Notes under the pieces: model-generated
The model's database searches: none
Told to the model about the DNA's origin: nothing
The model's input: only the letters and a program-made list of their open reading frames with translations
NCBI GenBank assembly: GCA_018697195.1
Contig: CM031879.1
Coordinates: 22,346,420-22,410,419, forward strand
Reading direction: 5' to 3'
Source of the DNA: Certhia americana
Lineage: Eukaryota > Chordata > Aves > Passeriformes > Certhiidae
Length of the DNA stretch: 64,000 nt
In this document: positions 33,931 to 46,900 of the stretch, in pieces
How positions within the stretch are numbered: position 1 is the stretch's first letter
Layout of the letters: every line of letters begins with the position of its first letter
Position numbers and translations under genes: made by a program

Positions 33931-36900
33931 TGTTACTTAAGAGTATCTTAGGGTTTTATTTTGAAATTCATTGTTGGTATAGAATGTAGGTCTAAAATCT
34001 TATCAAAGCTGCTTTTTTTGGGGAGGACATGAAATTGTGATTATTGCTTACTAATTACTAGATTCAGTTTTTTATTTTTACCTGTTCAGAGGTGAACATA
34101 AACAAATTCTGATTATATATCACATGTCTGTATTTAAAATTAAAATGCAGATGTGTTTTGGGGGTTGTGAGGATTTAAAATATTTTAAGTGTCACTTTCA
34201 ATTTTATGTTGATAAAGATCTTTTCTCTTGCAAAAAGATACATGTGGGTTTTTTTTTCTTTTAACAATAGAGAACTTTGGAGACCTTGTTACATATTGTC
34301 TAAAAAGTAATTTCCCACTGAACTATGATACTTAAATTATGCCTGAAATCTGCTTCCTGAGGGATGCTCACCTCTATTAAGAGTTTCATCACATCTATTA
34401 AAGGATTATAGTAGTCCTTTGCTGTAAGAATTTAGACAACTTAGAAGGCATAGCAGCTTGTTTTTTTCTTGGTCTGGTCTTTCACTACAAATATTTTCTT
34501 AATATTTTCTCCACTTAAAAAGGTGTTTGTAATCCCACAGTGAAACATTTCTAACTAGTTTTGATCTGCTTACCAAACCAGCTATGTTGGGAAAAAAGGG
34601 AGTTGGTATAAGTGAATTCAAACTAGTTATGTTTTTGCAAGTTTCAGTAAAATTTTTTTTTGCAAGTTTTCAGTAAAATGTTTTTCAGTTTCTGTAAAAA
34701 TGCTGAATATTTTAGAAGCAACATTTTTCTTTCAAAATGAAACAAAAAGAGTCTAAAAAAACATAAACCTGAATGTGTATGTGAAACTTTTGGTCTCCTG
34801 AGTTTTCAGAAATGTGTGGAGTCTTAACCTTTGGTATTCCCTCTGGAGAGTAGTAAGGAGAAGATAAAAGACTTGGGTGTTATTCCAATCACTGTTACTG
34901 CTGTTTTTTTCTTTTTTTTATAGAACTGCATTGTGTGTTAGTGTATTTCCTTGTTCTGCAATTGTTTTACCTCTTTCGTCCTTCAGTGCCAGGAACATCC
35001 TACAGAGTGATGAGGCCAGAGGCAAAACCAGCAGAAGTTGGGGCGTGTTTTTCTGTTTTTTTCTACTCCCAAACTGGTGTCAGAGCAGATAGGCTGTATT
35101 AACCACCACTATCTACCAGAAGTGGAAGTGAACATTATATCAGCATGAACAAAGTATATAAAAGGAAATAGTTAAAAAATAGTTCTCTGTTTCTACATAT
35201 TTTACCTTAGAATTGATCCTAAACTAGCAGGGCGCAAACTGTGAAAGGGAGAACCTTTTATATAAACATCATTCCTTCTCTAATCAGCTTGAGATACGGT
35301 TCAAATGCAGCTGCTCAGTGATGGGTTGGCTCACAGGTAGTACTAGGACGTTGGCAGCTATGGTCTTTAGGGAGTTTCTGTCGGGTGAAGGTGTTTGGGG
35401 TTTTGGGGCTTGGTAGTGCAGGGAGAGTGGCCAGGCATATTGTTCAGACTATGTTTCCTACATGTACTTTTGCATTAGTTAAGTGGAATTATTTCAACTG
35501 CTAGAAAGGTTTCTGCCTTTCAACAGATTCTGCTTCTTAGCCCTTACTTCTCCACTTAACTGACAATTTGCATTTACAAAGCCACTTCAAAGGACACTGA
35601 ATATAGCTTTCATTTCAAGGGATGCAATTCCTACCACTAGTAGATCTTGACATTTGAGACAAAAAAAATTTAAAGGTTTTTTTCCATCAATTTGAAAAAA
35701 ATATCTGGTCAGATGGAGGCCTTTTAAGCTTAATTTGAAGCTCTTGCAATTGAATAGAAAATCTGCTCCAGAAAAGTTTTATCAGTATTTAACTAAATTT
35801 TATGCCTTTGATGTAAAAATACTTAGGAGGGAAAAAGTAATGTGTGATAGTTGCTGGTAATTTTTTTCAAGTGTGAGAGAATAAAGTGGTTTTTGCTGGA
35901 GTGAGTCAAAGGTCTGAACTTTAGGAGATGATCTCCAAAATACATTTGGAAGAAGCTGGTCCTTTAGAATTCTCTTACAGATCACCTGTTTCTGATGCTT
36001 ATAGTCACAATTGCAAACAGACATGTGAGCATCATTTGGGTTAAACGTAGGCTTTGTGCCAACAGCATCCTTGGCATCCTGCAATGTTCAAGTATACTGT
36101 TCAAAATTCCATAAACCACTTACAAGAAGCAAGGGTCTTGGAGTAACCACTTTAAGCTGTTTTCATTCACTGAGTAATCAGAAACTGTGTTTGCCTGAGG
36201 AGGACATTTTAAGAGCCAAATGAACAGAGAATATTTTAACTTACCATATCATTAAAAAATAATGATAAAATAGCATTTACTTTCTTGGATTCCAAACTTG
36301 GGCTTAGACGATGCATTTCAAGATCCTTCATTCACTTTCATGTTGTTGCAGTGCCTCTTTGAAATTCTCTGACAAGGTGTCACAATATGGTAGTGATAGG
36401 GCAGGAAGCTAAGAAAGAAATTCCTTCAACATCTGGCCCTTGAGCTACACTGTCAGAATTCTTACCCCCACTAGCATCTCCTAAGGGGGCCTTCAAATGA
36501 AAATGTCCCTGCTGAGAAGCTGCTTCTGCAAGTCATCAAATTGCAGTCATTATCCCAGAACAGTAAGAATAAGATTTGCACATCTATGAGGGGATTGGAG
36601 GAGAATGCTAAAGAGCTTTGCATGTATTAAGCAGGTAAACTGCACAGCCCTGCTGCTGGTTTTTCTCCTTCTTCCTACAGTAGTGCAAATTGAGATGCTG
36701 AGGATTGAGTGAATTGGACCTCGGGCCAAATCTTGCAGGATACCCGGCTGGTTAAAGATGCAGCAAGGTTCCTACTTGCAAAGTGATTTGACACCTAACT
36801 TGTCTTCATGGGGATGACTGTTCATACCATGGCCTTTTCTGAATCTTTAGGTTGTTAAATAAAATTAAGACCTGGGGTGATCCTGTGGAGATCTGAAAGT

Positions 36901-39855
36901 ACTGCAAGATATTTTTTTTTTTTAGTTTTCCTCTCTAAGATAGGCTGTTGCTTGTATGCCCTATGTCTCTCTTTTGTGCTTTGGGATTTGCCCTGCTCTT
37001 TAAATTTGATTTGTGCAGTACCTGGCCTTTCATGTGTCATTACCCTTAATTATTCCTGCTAGCCAATTACAAGTAATAAAGAGCAGTTTGGGGTATGTGT
37101 ATTTGGAGTTTTTTTCCCTATTAAATTCTCCATTGGCCCCCTCAGCATGTGTTTGGTTTATCTTTTATTTCATCCAAGTGCCTTGTTGAGGACAAGACTT
37201 AAAATGTGCAATTTATTATTCTTTCATTTGTTGTCTTTGAACCCTTACAGGTGTTTCCCAAAGCTATCAGTTCCTTGTGAGTAGGTGATTGTTTGCATTT
37301 GCCTTCTCTGTTTCACCAGTTCTGCAAAACTGGTTAGTGTTACTACAAATGTAGTAATACACACTGTAAAATACTACAAATGTTGCTTTGGATCTTTATG
37401 TACAGAGACTACAGTTCTGATATCTATTAGTAGGTAGCAAGGCTACAAAGCCTTGAAGGTCTAACGTATCAGAACTGCAGACTTCTGCTTTTGAAGATGT
37501 GTGCTGTCATTTATTTGTTCTGGAGGCAGGGAGGAAGTATGTATTTGAAAATTTAAATTTCCCTATTCCAGAGATAGGAATTTTCAGATAATGGGGCTGT
37601 ATTGAGATAAGAGTAAGATATGATAATGGGGTATTCATGACATAAAATTTATTATGTGATCTCAACATTTAATAGCTGATGAATTACTTCTAGTTTTTAT
37701 CCTGATCCAAATGGTGTAGTTTCATATAGTATAGAACCATAGTCCCAGGAAGTGGGACTTACAGAGATACCTCTGGGGAAGAATTTTCATTCTTTTAAGA
37801 TGTGCTACTGGCTGTAATACATATGGGAAGATGTGTTCTACTTGAGTTTGGTGGGGTATTTCTTAGAAAAAAATTCAGATGAGTATTCCATGCCTTCAGC
37901 TTTCTTGAAAACATTCTTTATATGAATGTAGAAATACAGGTTTAACTACAGTATTTTCATTATTATATTGAAAAAACTCAGCTCGATTTCAGAAGGTATG
38001 CAGAAAATGGGGCTTTCAGTGCTGTTGCTACTACACTGTCATTGGTATTGCACATGGCATGATTTCTTAACTGTATGAGAAACTGTGCACGTCATACTTG
38101 TTGAAGACACCTACAGATTTCTAGATTTAGTCTGCAGCAAGGGAGGCCAGCAGCCTCTCCAGGCTGCCTCAGGAACCAGCACTCTTAGGAGACAGTCCTC
38201 CCTGTTCTTTCACTCCCTGTGAGTCCTTTCCACAGGCTGCAGTTCTTCACCAGCTGCTCCAATATGGGTCCCCCCTCCATGGGGTGCAGTCCATCAGGAA
38301 TAGACTGCTCAATTGTAGGTCCCTGTAGGGCACAAGTCCTGCCACGGCCCTGCTAGAGCATGGGCTTCCCACAGGATCAGAGCCTCCTTCAACCCAGCAT
38401 GGGGTTCTCCACGAACTACAGGTGGGTATCTGCTCTGCCATGGACCTTTGTTGACTGCAGGACAGCCTGACTCACTATGGTCTGCTTGGGAATCTCTGCC
38501 CTGGCAGCTGCAGCACCTTCTCCCCCTTGTTCTTCTAGCCTGGGTGTCTCCACAGCTGTTCCATCACATTGTCTAACACTCTCTTAGGCACAGTTGGTGT
38601 TGCAGAGGGGTTTTCTTTTGCATTATCAAATAGTGGTCCCGTGGGTGCAACTACTGTAATTGATGGGCTTGATCTTAGCCAGGGGCAGGTTCATCCTGGA
38701 GCTGGCTGACATCCACTCTGTCAGACATGCGCTAAGCTTCTGGCACCTTCTCATAGAAATCACCCTATGGCCCCCCCTGCTACCTAAACCACTGTGGTCC
38801 CTCAGGTTCCTTTTCAAACTTGCCTGCTTGGTCAGTCTCTATAATGAGAGTGTGATTGTTAGTAGAAATAATGGCTCCAAGGTGAACTTCTGTAGGGCCA
38901 GCACAAAGTGGAAGGGTTGGAGAAAGAATCTGAATAGCAATAAAGATGGAATGCAGATGCGGTAAATTACTTACAAAGAAAAGGATATCATTGATAACCC
39001 ACTCATGCACTAGCCACAGGTGAAGGATGTCCTGTTAATACAGGTTATGAAAAATTCTAAGAAGTCAGCCTGAGAAAGCTGGTAGTAGCAGGGAGGATTT
39101 TAGCCTCTCTGTATGGGTCTAAAATACTGCTGTAATTTGCTGTCCTCCCACTGGTGTTTCTCTGCCCTGGTAATTGATCCAAAGTGTATTGTAAATGTAA
39201 GAAATAAGTTGGCCAGAAGAATTAGATTTTATGAAATAGGTGCTGGATGCTCATCTGTTGCTTTTAAGACCTGCTGGAGTTAGTAAGAGGAGCTGTAGTT
39301 GCCTCTGGGCAGGTAGTACTGTTGTAGAAGCATTCATGTGTCCCAAGCTTCAATTACTCTTACTCAAAAGTCTTTGCAGTCAAAAGATTTTGACAGTGCA
39401 GTTGTGGATGGGTGTTTGGTGTTTATTTCTGAGGTACTTCTTTCAAGTTGTTAAGTAGGTGGATGTTACTACCTCAAAACTTTTCATAATTGTTTTGCAT
39501 TTTCTTTCTGAAACCGTGCTTACATTTAGTTCTGTGTCTGTGATCTTGAGAAGTTGTACCGAGAAACAGGAGAACGGCTGTAATACGCGTCTGAAGAACA
39601 GCTCTTAAAAGGACGCTTCCTAGCTTGCTCTTCCAGGATTTTCACCTGGAGTTGACAACTGCAGGCTTCTTTTAGTAACAAGAGCTGTGTAGTCCCTAAC
39701 TCATTTAGCAACGTTGGGAATTTATTTGTCTTTTTTTTTTTCAGCCAGCGAATGCTATCTCGGACGTGGGGCATCTCCAGCTTGATAATGAGGGTTATCG
39801 TTTGGAATATACCTTGTATTTGCTTTGCAGAGATGACACAGTGTGAAAAAGATGC
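33931..39855. other. ASZ1-WNT2 intergenic region
   Basis: About 5.9 kb of AT-rich DNA without exons I can support. It includes a degraded LTR-like fragment at about 38110-38800. Short open frames here have no recognisable domains. Enhancers for WNT2 could lie here, but nothing in the sequence shows them. Confidence 0.75.
38110..38800 (+). mobile_element. Degraded endogenous-retrovirus LTR-like fragment
   Basis: GC-richer than its surroundings. It carries segments such as GGCAGCTGCAGCACCTTC, TTCTAGCCTGGGTGTCTCCA, CAGCTGTTCCATCACATTGT, GAGCTGGCTGACATCC and GCTTCTGGCACCTTCTCATA, in an order that resembles a common songbird LTR family as I remember it. No internal viral coding region flanks it. 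Ends are approximate and the family is unconfirmed. Confidence 0.5.
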
Positions 39856-40828
39856 TAAAAGCCATACTCTTTGCTTCCAGCCCCAGCCGCATCGCCCCTC
39901 TCTGGGGCGGGGGCCGCCAGTTGCCTCTCGGGCCGGGGAGCGGGGCGGCGGTGGCGGTGGTGGGGATTCCCCCATCCCGGGGTTCAAGCGCGATGGGGTG
40001 CGTAGCCCGTCCCCGTCGGAGCCCATGGGCTGGGGGTCCCCGGTGCGCAGGGCCGCCCGGGGCGGAGGCGCCGCTTTGCGGGGCCGGGGGCGAGGGGAGA
40101 CGGCCGGGCGGGTCTGTACGGGGACTGCTCTGGTTCTCTGCTTCTCCTCTGGCACCGGATCGCGGTTCCGTTCCGTGCTCGGTGTTCCCGGGTGCTCATT
40201 CCGAGCCATGGATTGCCGTCGTGCCAAATCCCGAGAAGTGCCAAGTGCTGCCGGTCTGTAACAGCCTGCCGGGGGCCGCCGGTGGCTCCGCAGAAGGTCG
40301 TGTAGCATCTGCTGGCGGGTTTGCACTCACTGTCTGTTTGTAGGGTTATTGGAAAGCAACTGGCTCCTCGGGATCCCTTGCCTAATCAGAGGTGTTACCT
40401 CCTCCTCTTCCCCCAGTGTCTCTTGACATCATTTCATCCATCAGAGTTTCAGAGGAAAAAAAACACCAACCAAAGCAGAACCCACCCAGTCTGAGAGCAG
40501 CCTACACCAGCCCCTCAGTTTTGCCGTGACTGCAGGGAAGAGCTGGATCGGGGCAAAGATGAAGGATGGGAGCGGGGCTGAACTCCGTGTCCTGAGGGAT
40601 TTGGTGCAGGGCGAACCGAGAGGAATCGAGAGCGATGCGCTAACCGGCATCCCCCGTATCCCGGCAGGGGATCAGTAAGCCCCGCGATCGCGCGTGGGGA
40701 TACGAAGGTGCTTGAACCACTGGAAAGAAGTATCCCTCAAGGTGCGCTTGCCCCGCTTGTCCTTGTTGCTCCATGGGATTTCTTCTGTCCCCCGCAACTG
40801 ACCTGATGTGGAGCGAAGCGTTTCTAAC

Positions 40829-40908
40829 ATGAACTTTCTCCCTGGGATCTGGTGGTCTCTTCCCTTGGTCTTGCTCTGGGCGACCCCACCAGTCACCTCC
40901 TCATGGTG
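40829..40908 (+). CDS. WNT2: WNT2 exon 1, signal peptide (residues 1-27)
   Basis: The ATG at 40829 opens [20 protein letters not shown], then PVTSSWW. It ends in TG before the donor gtaagc at 40909, and the last W is completed by exon 2. Human WNT2 has the same layout (signal peptide ending NSSWW, same split tryptophan codon). Only 80 bases, so it is easily missed; it is supported by motif, phase and splice site together. Confidence 0.93.
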
Positions 40909-43900
40909 GTAAGCTGTGCAATTCCAGAAATTTTTATTTGCTCTTGGGGAAGGTGGGGTCGGATTAATTGTGAATTAGGGGAGGTGGGGGAAGCCTCTCC
41001 CTCTTAGTCTTGCAGAAGTGGAGCTCGCCTGCTGCCAGCTGCTCCGGTCCAGAAAGTCTGGCCTTAAAGCGAGCGGCTTTAGACGGTCCCGGCACCTCCT
41101 TCCACACCCCGTCCCCGCTCTCCGACCTCCTCCTCCGCATAAGCACAGCGCAGCTGCGGGGATACTCGGGGCTTTCGGCAGCGGTGCGGGGGACCCGGCC
41201 CGGCAGGGGTAGCGGGCACCGCCCGGCCGGCTCTGCCCGGGGCGGCGGAGGGAGCGGGAGGAGGGCAGGGAGGCGGGAGGAGAATACGCCCGAGGGGCGC
41301 GGGTGAAGCGCTGCTGCTGGCAGCCGCCCCTCTGCGCCTCGGCGGCGCTGGGAATTGGCTACAGCGGCGCTACTTTTTTATTATTAATTTATTTCTTCCT
41401 TCTTCTTCGCCCTCCCCCGCCCCTCCCTCCACAGTTTCTCCTCGCTGAACTGCAAACTGCGAGGGCAGAGGGCTGAGAGCCCGGCGGGCAGCGCAGGGTC
41501 CGGCTTCGAGTGATAGTTGATGTCCGCGTGGGGCGTCTCAGGCAGCTCGCTGCAAAACGCCTTAGAATGGAAACATAAACCTGCCCTCAAACTGGGGACC
41601 CCAACCAAGCCCAGGCTGGAAAGTCTTGGTATAGGAGAGGAGTTAAACCCCCTCTTGTAATCCTGGGAAGCACATTTAACCTTGACTCTGGCTGACACTC
41701 GATCAAAGCCCGATTTATCGAACTGAGCATGTTTGAATAAAATGACTGTGTCCTTAGTCGTATAAACGTTATTTATTGCAATGGCTTTTTGTCATGGTGT
41801 CTTCTAAACGCCACTTAACCATATATTTTTTGGAAGTCACGGCTTTAACGATTTTATGATCGTATAAAATAATGAAAATTCAGGAAAAGGACATTTTCTT
41901 CTTTTTGATCCCTTCAAAAGACACCTATAGATGTTTGGATTTTATGAAAGGTACCTTTCGAAGCGTTTCAGGACTAATAGAGACCATCTGGATACAGATG
42001 ATGTAATTTAATTTTTTCAAGGTTTTTTTTTAAGTACTATACGGAGCTGCAATAGCGGGGCTTTGGGTTCTCCTGAATGCTTCACGTTATTAAAAAAACA
42101 CAGGGTCGATGACTAATTGTAAAGGATTTCCACCAAAAAGGCAGAGGTAGCTGCAGCTCGGGACCCGCCAGAGGAAGGCTCCGGGGCGCTGAGGACCCTC
42201 CTTCCCTCGGAGTCGGTGCACGGGGGTCGGCGGCCCCCCGGTGCTGCCCTGCCCCTTCCCTCCCGCAGGTACATGGGCGCCGTGGGCTCGTCGCGGGTGA
42301 TGTGCGACAACGTGCCGGGCCTGGTGAGCCGGCAGCGGCAGCTGTGCCGGCGGCACCCCGAGGCGATGCTCTCCATCGGCCGCGGCGTGGCCGCCTGGAC
42401 GGCCGAGTGCCAGCACCAGTTCCGCCGGCACCGCTGGGACTGCAACGCCCTGGAGCGGGGGCAGCGCCTCCTCGGCCGCGTCCTGCTGCGCAGTGAGTCC
42501 CGCGGCCGCGCCGGATGAGGGAGGGGCTGCCCGCAGGCTTGGGTGGGGCGTGCGGCCTCCGTGCCGAGGGTAAAACGGGGTTTGGAGGGTCAGTGTCAGG
42601 GTACAAGTGTTCCTCATAAGGGTAACCGGGCTGGCACCCCGGGACAGTGTGCGGGAACGATGAGAAAAGGTGACCATCCTCCTGTGTCCCCGGTCTTAGC
42701 AAGGGTGAAGTTTAGTTTTACGCTTCAGGAAGAAAGAAAGAGGACATGCAAAGTTATTTTAGGGTCTCACGGACAGCAGAACCGCATATATGATGACGTG
42801 AAGGTCTATATTGCTTAAAAACCTGTATCAAATTAGGGAGACAATGTGTTCTGGCATGCTAGGGGCTGGCTCTTCAGTTCCCAACTTTTCTCTTTTTTGG
42901 TGCATAATGGTTATCAAGTCCACATATTAAGGCCTACAGGGAAATTGGGGCATCAGAATGTGGTAGCAAGACAAAAGACTTTCCATCACAGCCCAGCCTC
43001 AGGACACCAGTACTCGGGATGGGGCCTTCTGAAAGGGGCAGCTCGAGTGTAAAGAGGAGCCCAGTGCGTTGGGATGGCCGGCCACAATCCCTCCTGCAGG
43101 CCGACTCCCGCGGGAGCGTTTCGCCGGGAAAGCGCAGTAGCAGGGTGCAGGAGAGGAGAGGAGCCCTCCAGGGCTGTGCTGTCTGTGGGGTGAGGGGTCT
43201 GCGCCCATGTCGGGGCAGCACTGCCCTCCGGGCACTGCGACATTTCAGGTCAGACTCCGGTAGAGGGAGAGGCGGGGCACACCCATGTGGTAGAGGTGAG
43301 CCAGGCTTGTGCTGGCCCCAAGCAGCTGAGGGCTACATTGTGCTTCCCACCTTTGAGGGAGGATGGTTATGCACGGTGGTGGTGTCATCTAAAGGTCGGA
43401 GTAAGGCATCTAGGGAGTCTTGAAATCTCAAACCTGGCCCTTTTTGACTCAAAGAAATGGCTGGTATTTGTTACTGTGTCAGAAAGTCCTTACCCGAGGG
43501 ATAAACCTGCTGAAATTCTTGGTACCTGCGGCTCTTCTCACCAAGAGCCACACCCTGCACGCAGGACCTGCCTTGGTGCTGATCCAGTGGGGCTGGCCCT
43601 GCCCTGGGCCTTGTGCCTCTGGAATGTCCCCGGCATCATTCTAAGCTGTGAGCATGCAAGGAGGGGAGTAGGAAAGTACCCTGGGATCATTGCCCCACTG
43701 GTGGGGACGGAGAGGAGAATGGCAGACACTGGGCACACTGACCCAAGCAGGGGGATTCTTATTCTGCACTAGGTTCTGCTGCTGGTAAGCCATTGGTTCC
43801 TCTAGCCAGAACACTTCGTGTTCCCTTAGCAATTATTTATGAGTAACCAGTAACATCACCCAGAGGCTGAAGTTTTCAATGAGGTTTGTCTGATATTCAG

Positions 43901-46900
43901 GAAAACACATCTGACAGAACATAGCCTAGTAATGATGAGGCTATTTAATTTAAAAAAAAAAAAAAAAGAGAAAAAAAAAAAAAGTAAAAATACTGTTTTT
44001 CCAGAAGTGTTCACTGTTGGCTCATGTAAGAGAATGACAACATCAGGCTTCTGAGCTCTGCACTGAGCCTGATCAGGCTGTGATTGCCATGGAAATGTAG
44101 CTTGATAGTGCTCTAATGAAATTGACAAACTCAAAAAAACCTTTTCTCTTCCAACAATATCAAGTGTTTCTTTTTAGTTAACACATTACAAAATTTTGAT
44201 GTTTCTGAATAAGTTTTCTCAGAAATAAGTCTTCAAAAGAGTGTGATTTGTAACAAGCCATGGTAACTTCTGCCTGATTTTGAAGGCAATGCAGGGAAGG
44301 CATGGTTTGCCCAGTCCTTTTGTAGGCTTTTAGTTGCCTTTTGCAAAAGGCTTGCAAAGCATGTGGGAAGTTCAGGGCCCATTCTTAAGTTAAACATATT
44401 GGTGCTACTGCAAATGAAACACTAAATAATAAGTTCTATGGTATAATTCTTCCTCTACAAAAAAAAAATCACAGTTAACATTTGTCTTTGGGGTTCTCTT
44501 TTAGTGTGCTAACATTACTTAAGGCTTACAAGCCCTGTAAAGAGGTCTCTCTCACTGCACGGTGTCTTAGATATTGCACAAAAATCTACTTGTCATTCTT
44601 AAAATTTTAAAAGTAGGAAAATATTCCATTACCATAAATGTGTTTGTGGCAGTGTAACGTAGCTCTGTATTGTAAACTACTACATCTTAAAATAAAAGCA
44701 ACTATTACAATGGAATATGTACCTATGAGTAGGCATAGTATAGAAATTCAGATAATCTTTGGTATAATAAAGTATCTTGATTAGGAGATGGAAAAGCTGC
44801 CAGAGCAGCTGGCATGAAGAAGTCACAGCTGCCAGACCAAATCCAGCCTCAAGCATGACACAAGCAGTGCCATTGATTTAATGGAACTTATTTCTGTGAA
44901 TTACAGTTACGGGTTTGATTCTAGGCAGAAAACCTAATTTTAATTTATTTTTCAGAAAATAAACCCAAGTTTTCTCCCTAGCATGTTTTAAGCAGGAAAG
45001 TCTATTCCAAGAGCTTCACGAGAGGAAAAGCTTGTTTCAAGAGTTACTTGCAGTATTTTGCAATGTACATGTTTTAGTGGCCCTATTTAATAATTTCTTA
45101 AACTTACCTCTCAAATAGCACTTCATATATTCTTCTAAATTCATGAAACATGATAGGAATACCAGCTGTCCTATTCACATATCTGTACAAAACAACTGAT
45201 CCATGAAAATGTATTAATCAATATCAGAAACAAATGTTTAATGTTTTCCAAGTCTAACACTATATTGATGAGCTTTTACCAGGGAGAGGTCCAAGTTTAA
45301 GCCATGACTAATTCTGGCTCCAGGGAATGTGTATTTGTGTGATTTCAGCCTAGTTTATCTTTTGCTCCGCACAAAAGTCCAGGCTAACTGTCTGGATATA
45401 GGACAGCAACTCAAAGTAACTACCCCACTGATATTTAAAGTGACTTCTTTTGTTTCAGGTAGTCGAGAATCTGCTTTTGTACATGCCATCTCCTCTGCTG
45501 GAGTTGTTTTTGCCATCACCAGGGCATGTAGCCAAGGGGAGCTGAAATCCTGCTCCTGTGATCCCAAGAAGAAAGGCTCTGCCAAGGACAGCAAGGGCTA
45601 TTTTGACTGGGGTGGCTGCAGTGATAACATTGACTATGGCATTAAATTTGCCAGAGCCTTTGTGGATGCCAAAGAACGGAAAGGAAAAGATGCCAGGGCA
45701 CTGATGAACCTTCACAACAACAGAGCTGGAAGGAAGGTGGGTGTCCATCCAATAGATGCCTAGAGGTGTTTTTGGACAACTGTCTTGTGTCCGGGGCAGT
45801 TAATGCTTGGCCCTTGCTGTCTGGTTTCAGCAGTTATGAAGAAATATGGGAAGAGCAGGAGCTTGAGCTGCTGTTTCTATCTCCTTTGGAGGTTCAGTGT
45901 GACAGAGATCTACAGACTGAATTCAACTGCCTAACAGTATTCCTGTTGGAGTCACTTCAGTCGTTTCTTGTGTGGAAGTTAAGCAGGAGTCTAAGCTGCA
46001 GGATCATTTTGGATGGAGATTTTGTTTTGAGTCTAATTCTTATATAAGCAGGAGTTTTATTTTTGGTTAATACAGAATACGAATTCCTAAGAGAGGCTGA
46101 CGATCACGCTGAAGAACAGCCTTGACAAAGAGAAAATTCAAAATAACTCTTGAGAAAAAAACCCCATTTTGTCCATTTCATTATGTATGTGGTAAACTTA
46201 ATCACAAAATGAGCAGAGATAAAAGGTTATTACTTCAGTTTTTAAGAAAAGAAATCCAAAAGACATGTCCCTCCAAAAGGCAGTGACCTTGGAGCATGAC
46301 CTGTGACCCCTTTTCTAAACATTGTAAGAAAATACTATTCCTGAATTTCAGCTAAGAGTCTTTACCTTCACACTGTAGGTGAGTAGAAGTAGTTGCCAGG
46401 TGTATTGCCCACCTCTGATGCAAGGGCTGTGGAATATCTGCACTAACATTTTGTGATAGCTATAAGAAGTAAGAATTGTGCATGAAACTGGAATATGCCG
46501 TTTCATTATTTAAAACATGTTAAAAATTTGCTACTCCCATGACATCTGAAATAACACAGAAAAGAATGTTTTACTTTGCTAGACCAAGCACTTCTGGAAT
46601 TCTTTGTGGAGACTTTTTGTGTCTTATCTTTGGTTTTCCTTAATGTATATTTAATAGGATTTAAGTTGTTTGTATTCTGATGTTCTTTTGTACTGCAAGT
46701 AGATGATTTTCCTGAAAAATTTTTGTTCTTCAGCCTCTTTCCTCCACCTGCTTATTGCCAGCAGGTGTAATTAATATGTAATGTAGGCAGATGAGGCTGT
46801 TAAGATCAGTGATAGGCACAAGCATTGCTATGGTCATGTTTCTGTTGCTGTCCAAAAGAAGCTGAAGTCTACAACTCAAAGATTTTTTTAGGGGTAAGTT

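Larger units (their letters stand above)
39860..42530 (+). promoter_or_regulatory. WNT2: CpG island / promoter region of WNT2
   Basis: CpG and GC content rise sharply near 39860 and fall after about 42530, with an AT-rich interval at about 41720-42110. The island spans WNT2 exon 1, intron 1 and exon 2. No TATA box is obvious upstream of 40829, which fits a CpG-island promoter. The transcription start cannot be fixed; several upstream ATGs exist in the possible 5'UTR. Confidence 0.75.

Noticed and set aside
42082..42702. 206- and 195-codon - strand open frames over WNT2 exon 2
   Set aside because: They are antisense shadows of the GC-rich WNT2 exon and its island. The + strand reading is an unmistakable Wnt sequence.
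43019..43772. Overlapping open frames of up to 161 codons in WNT2 intron 2
   Set aside because: They lie in the GC-rich shoulder of the CpG island, overlap in several frames and on both strands, and have no recognisable domains.
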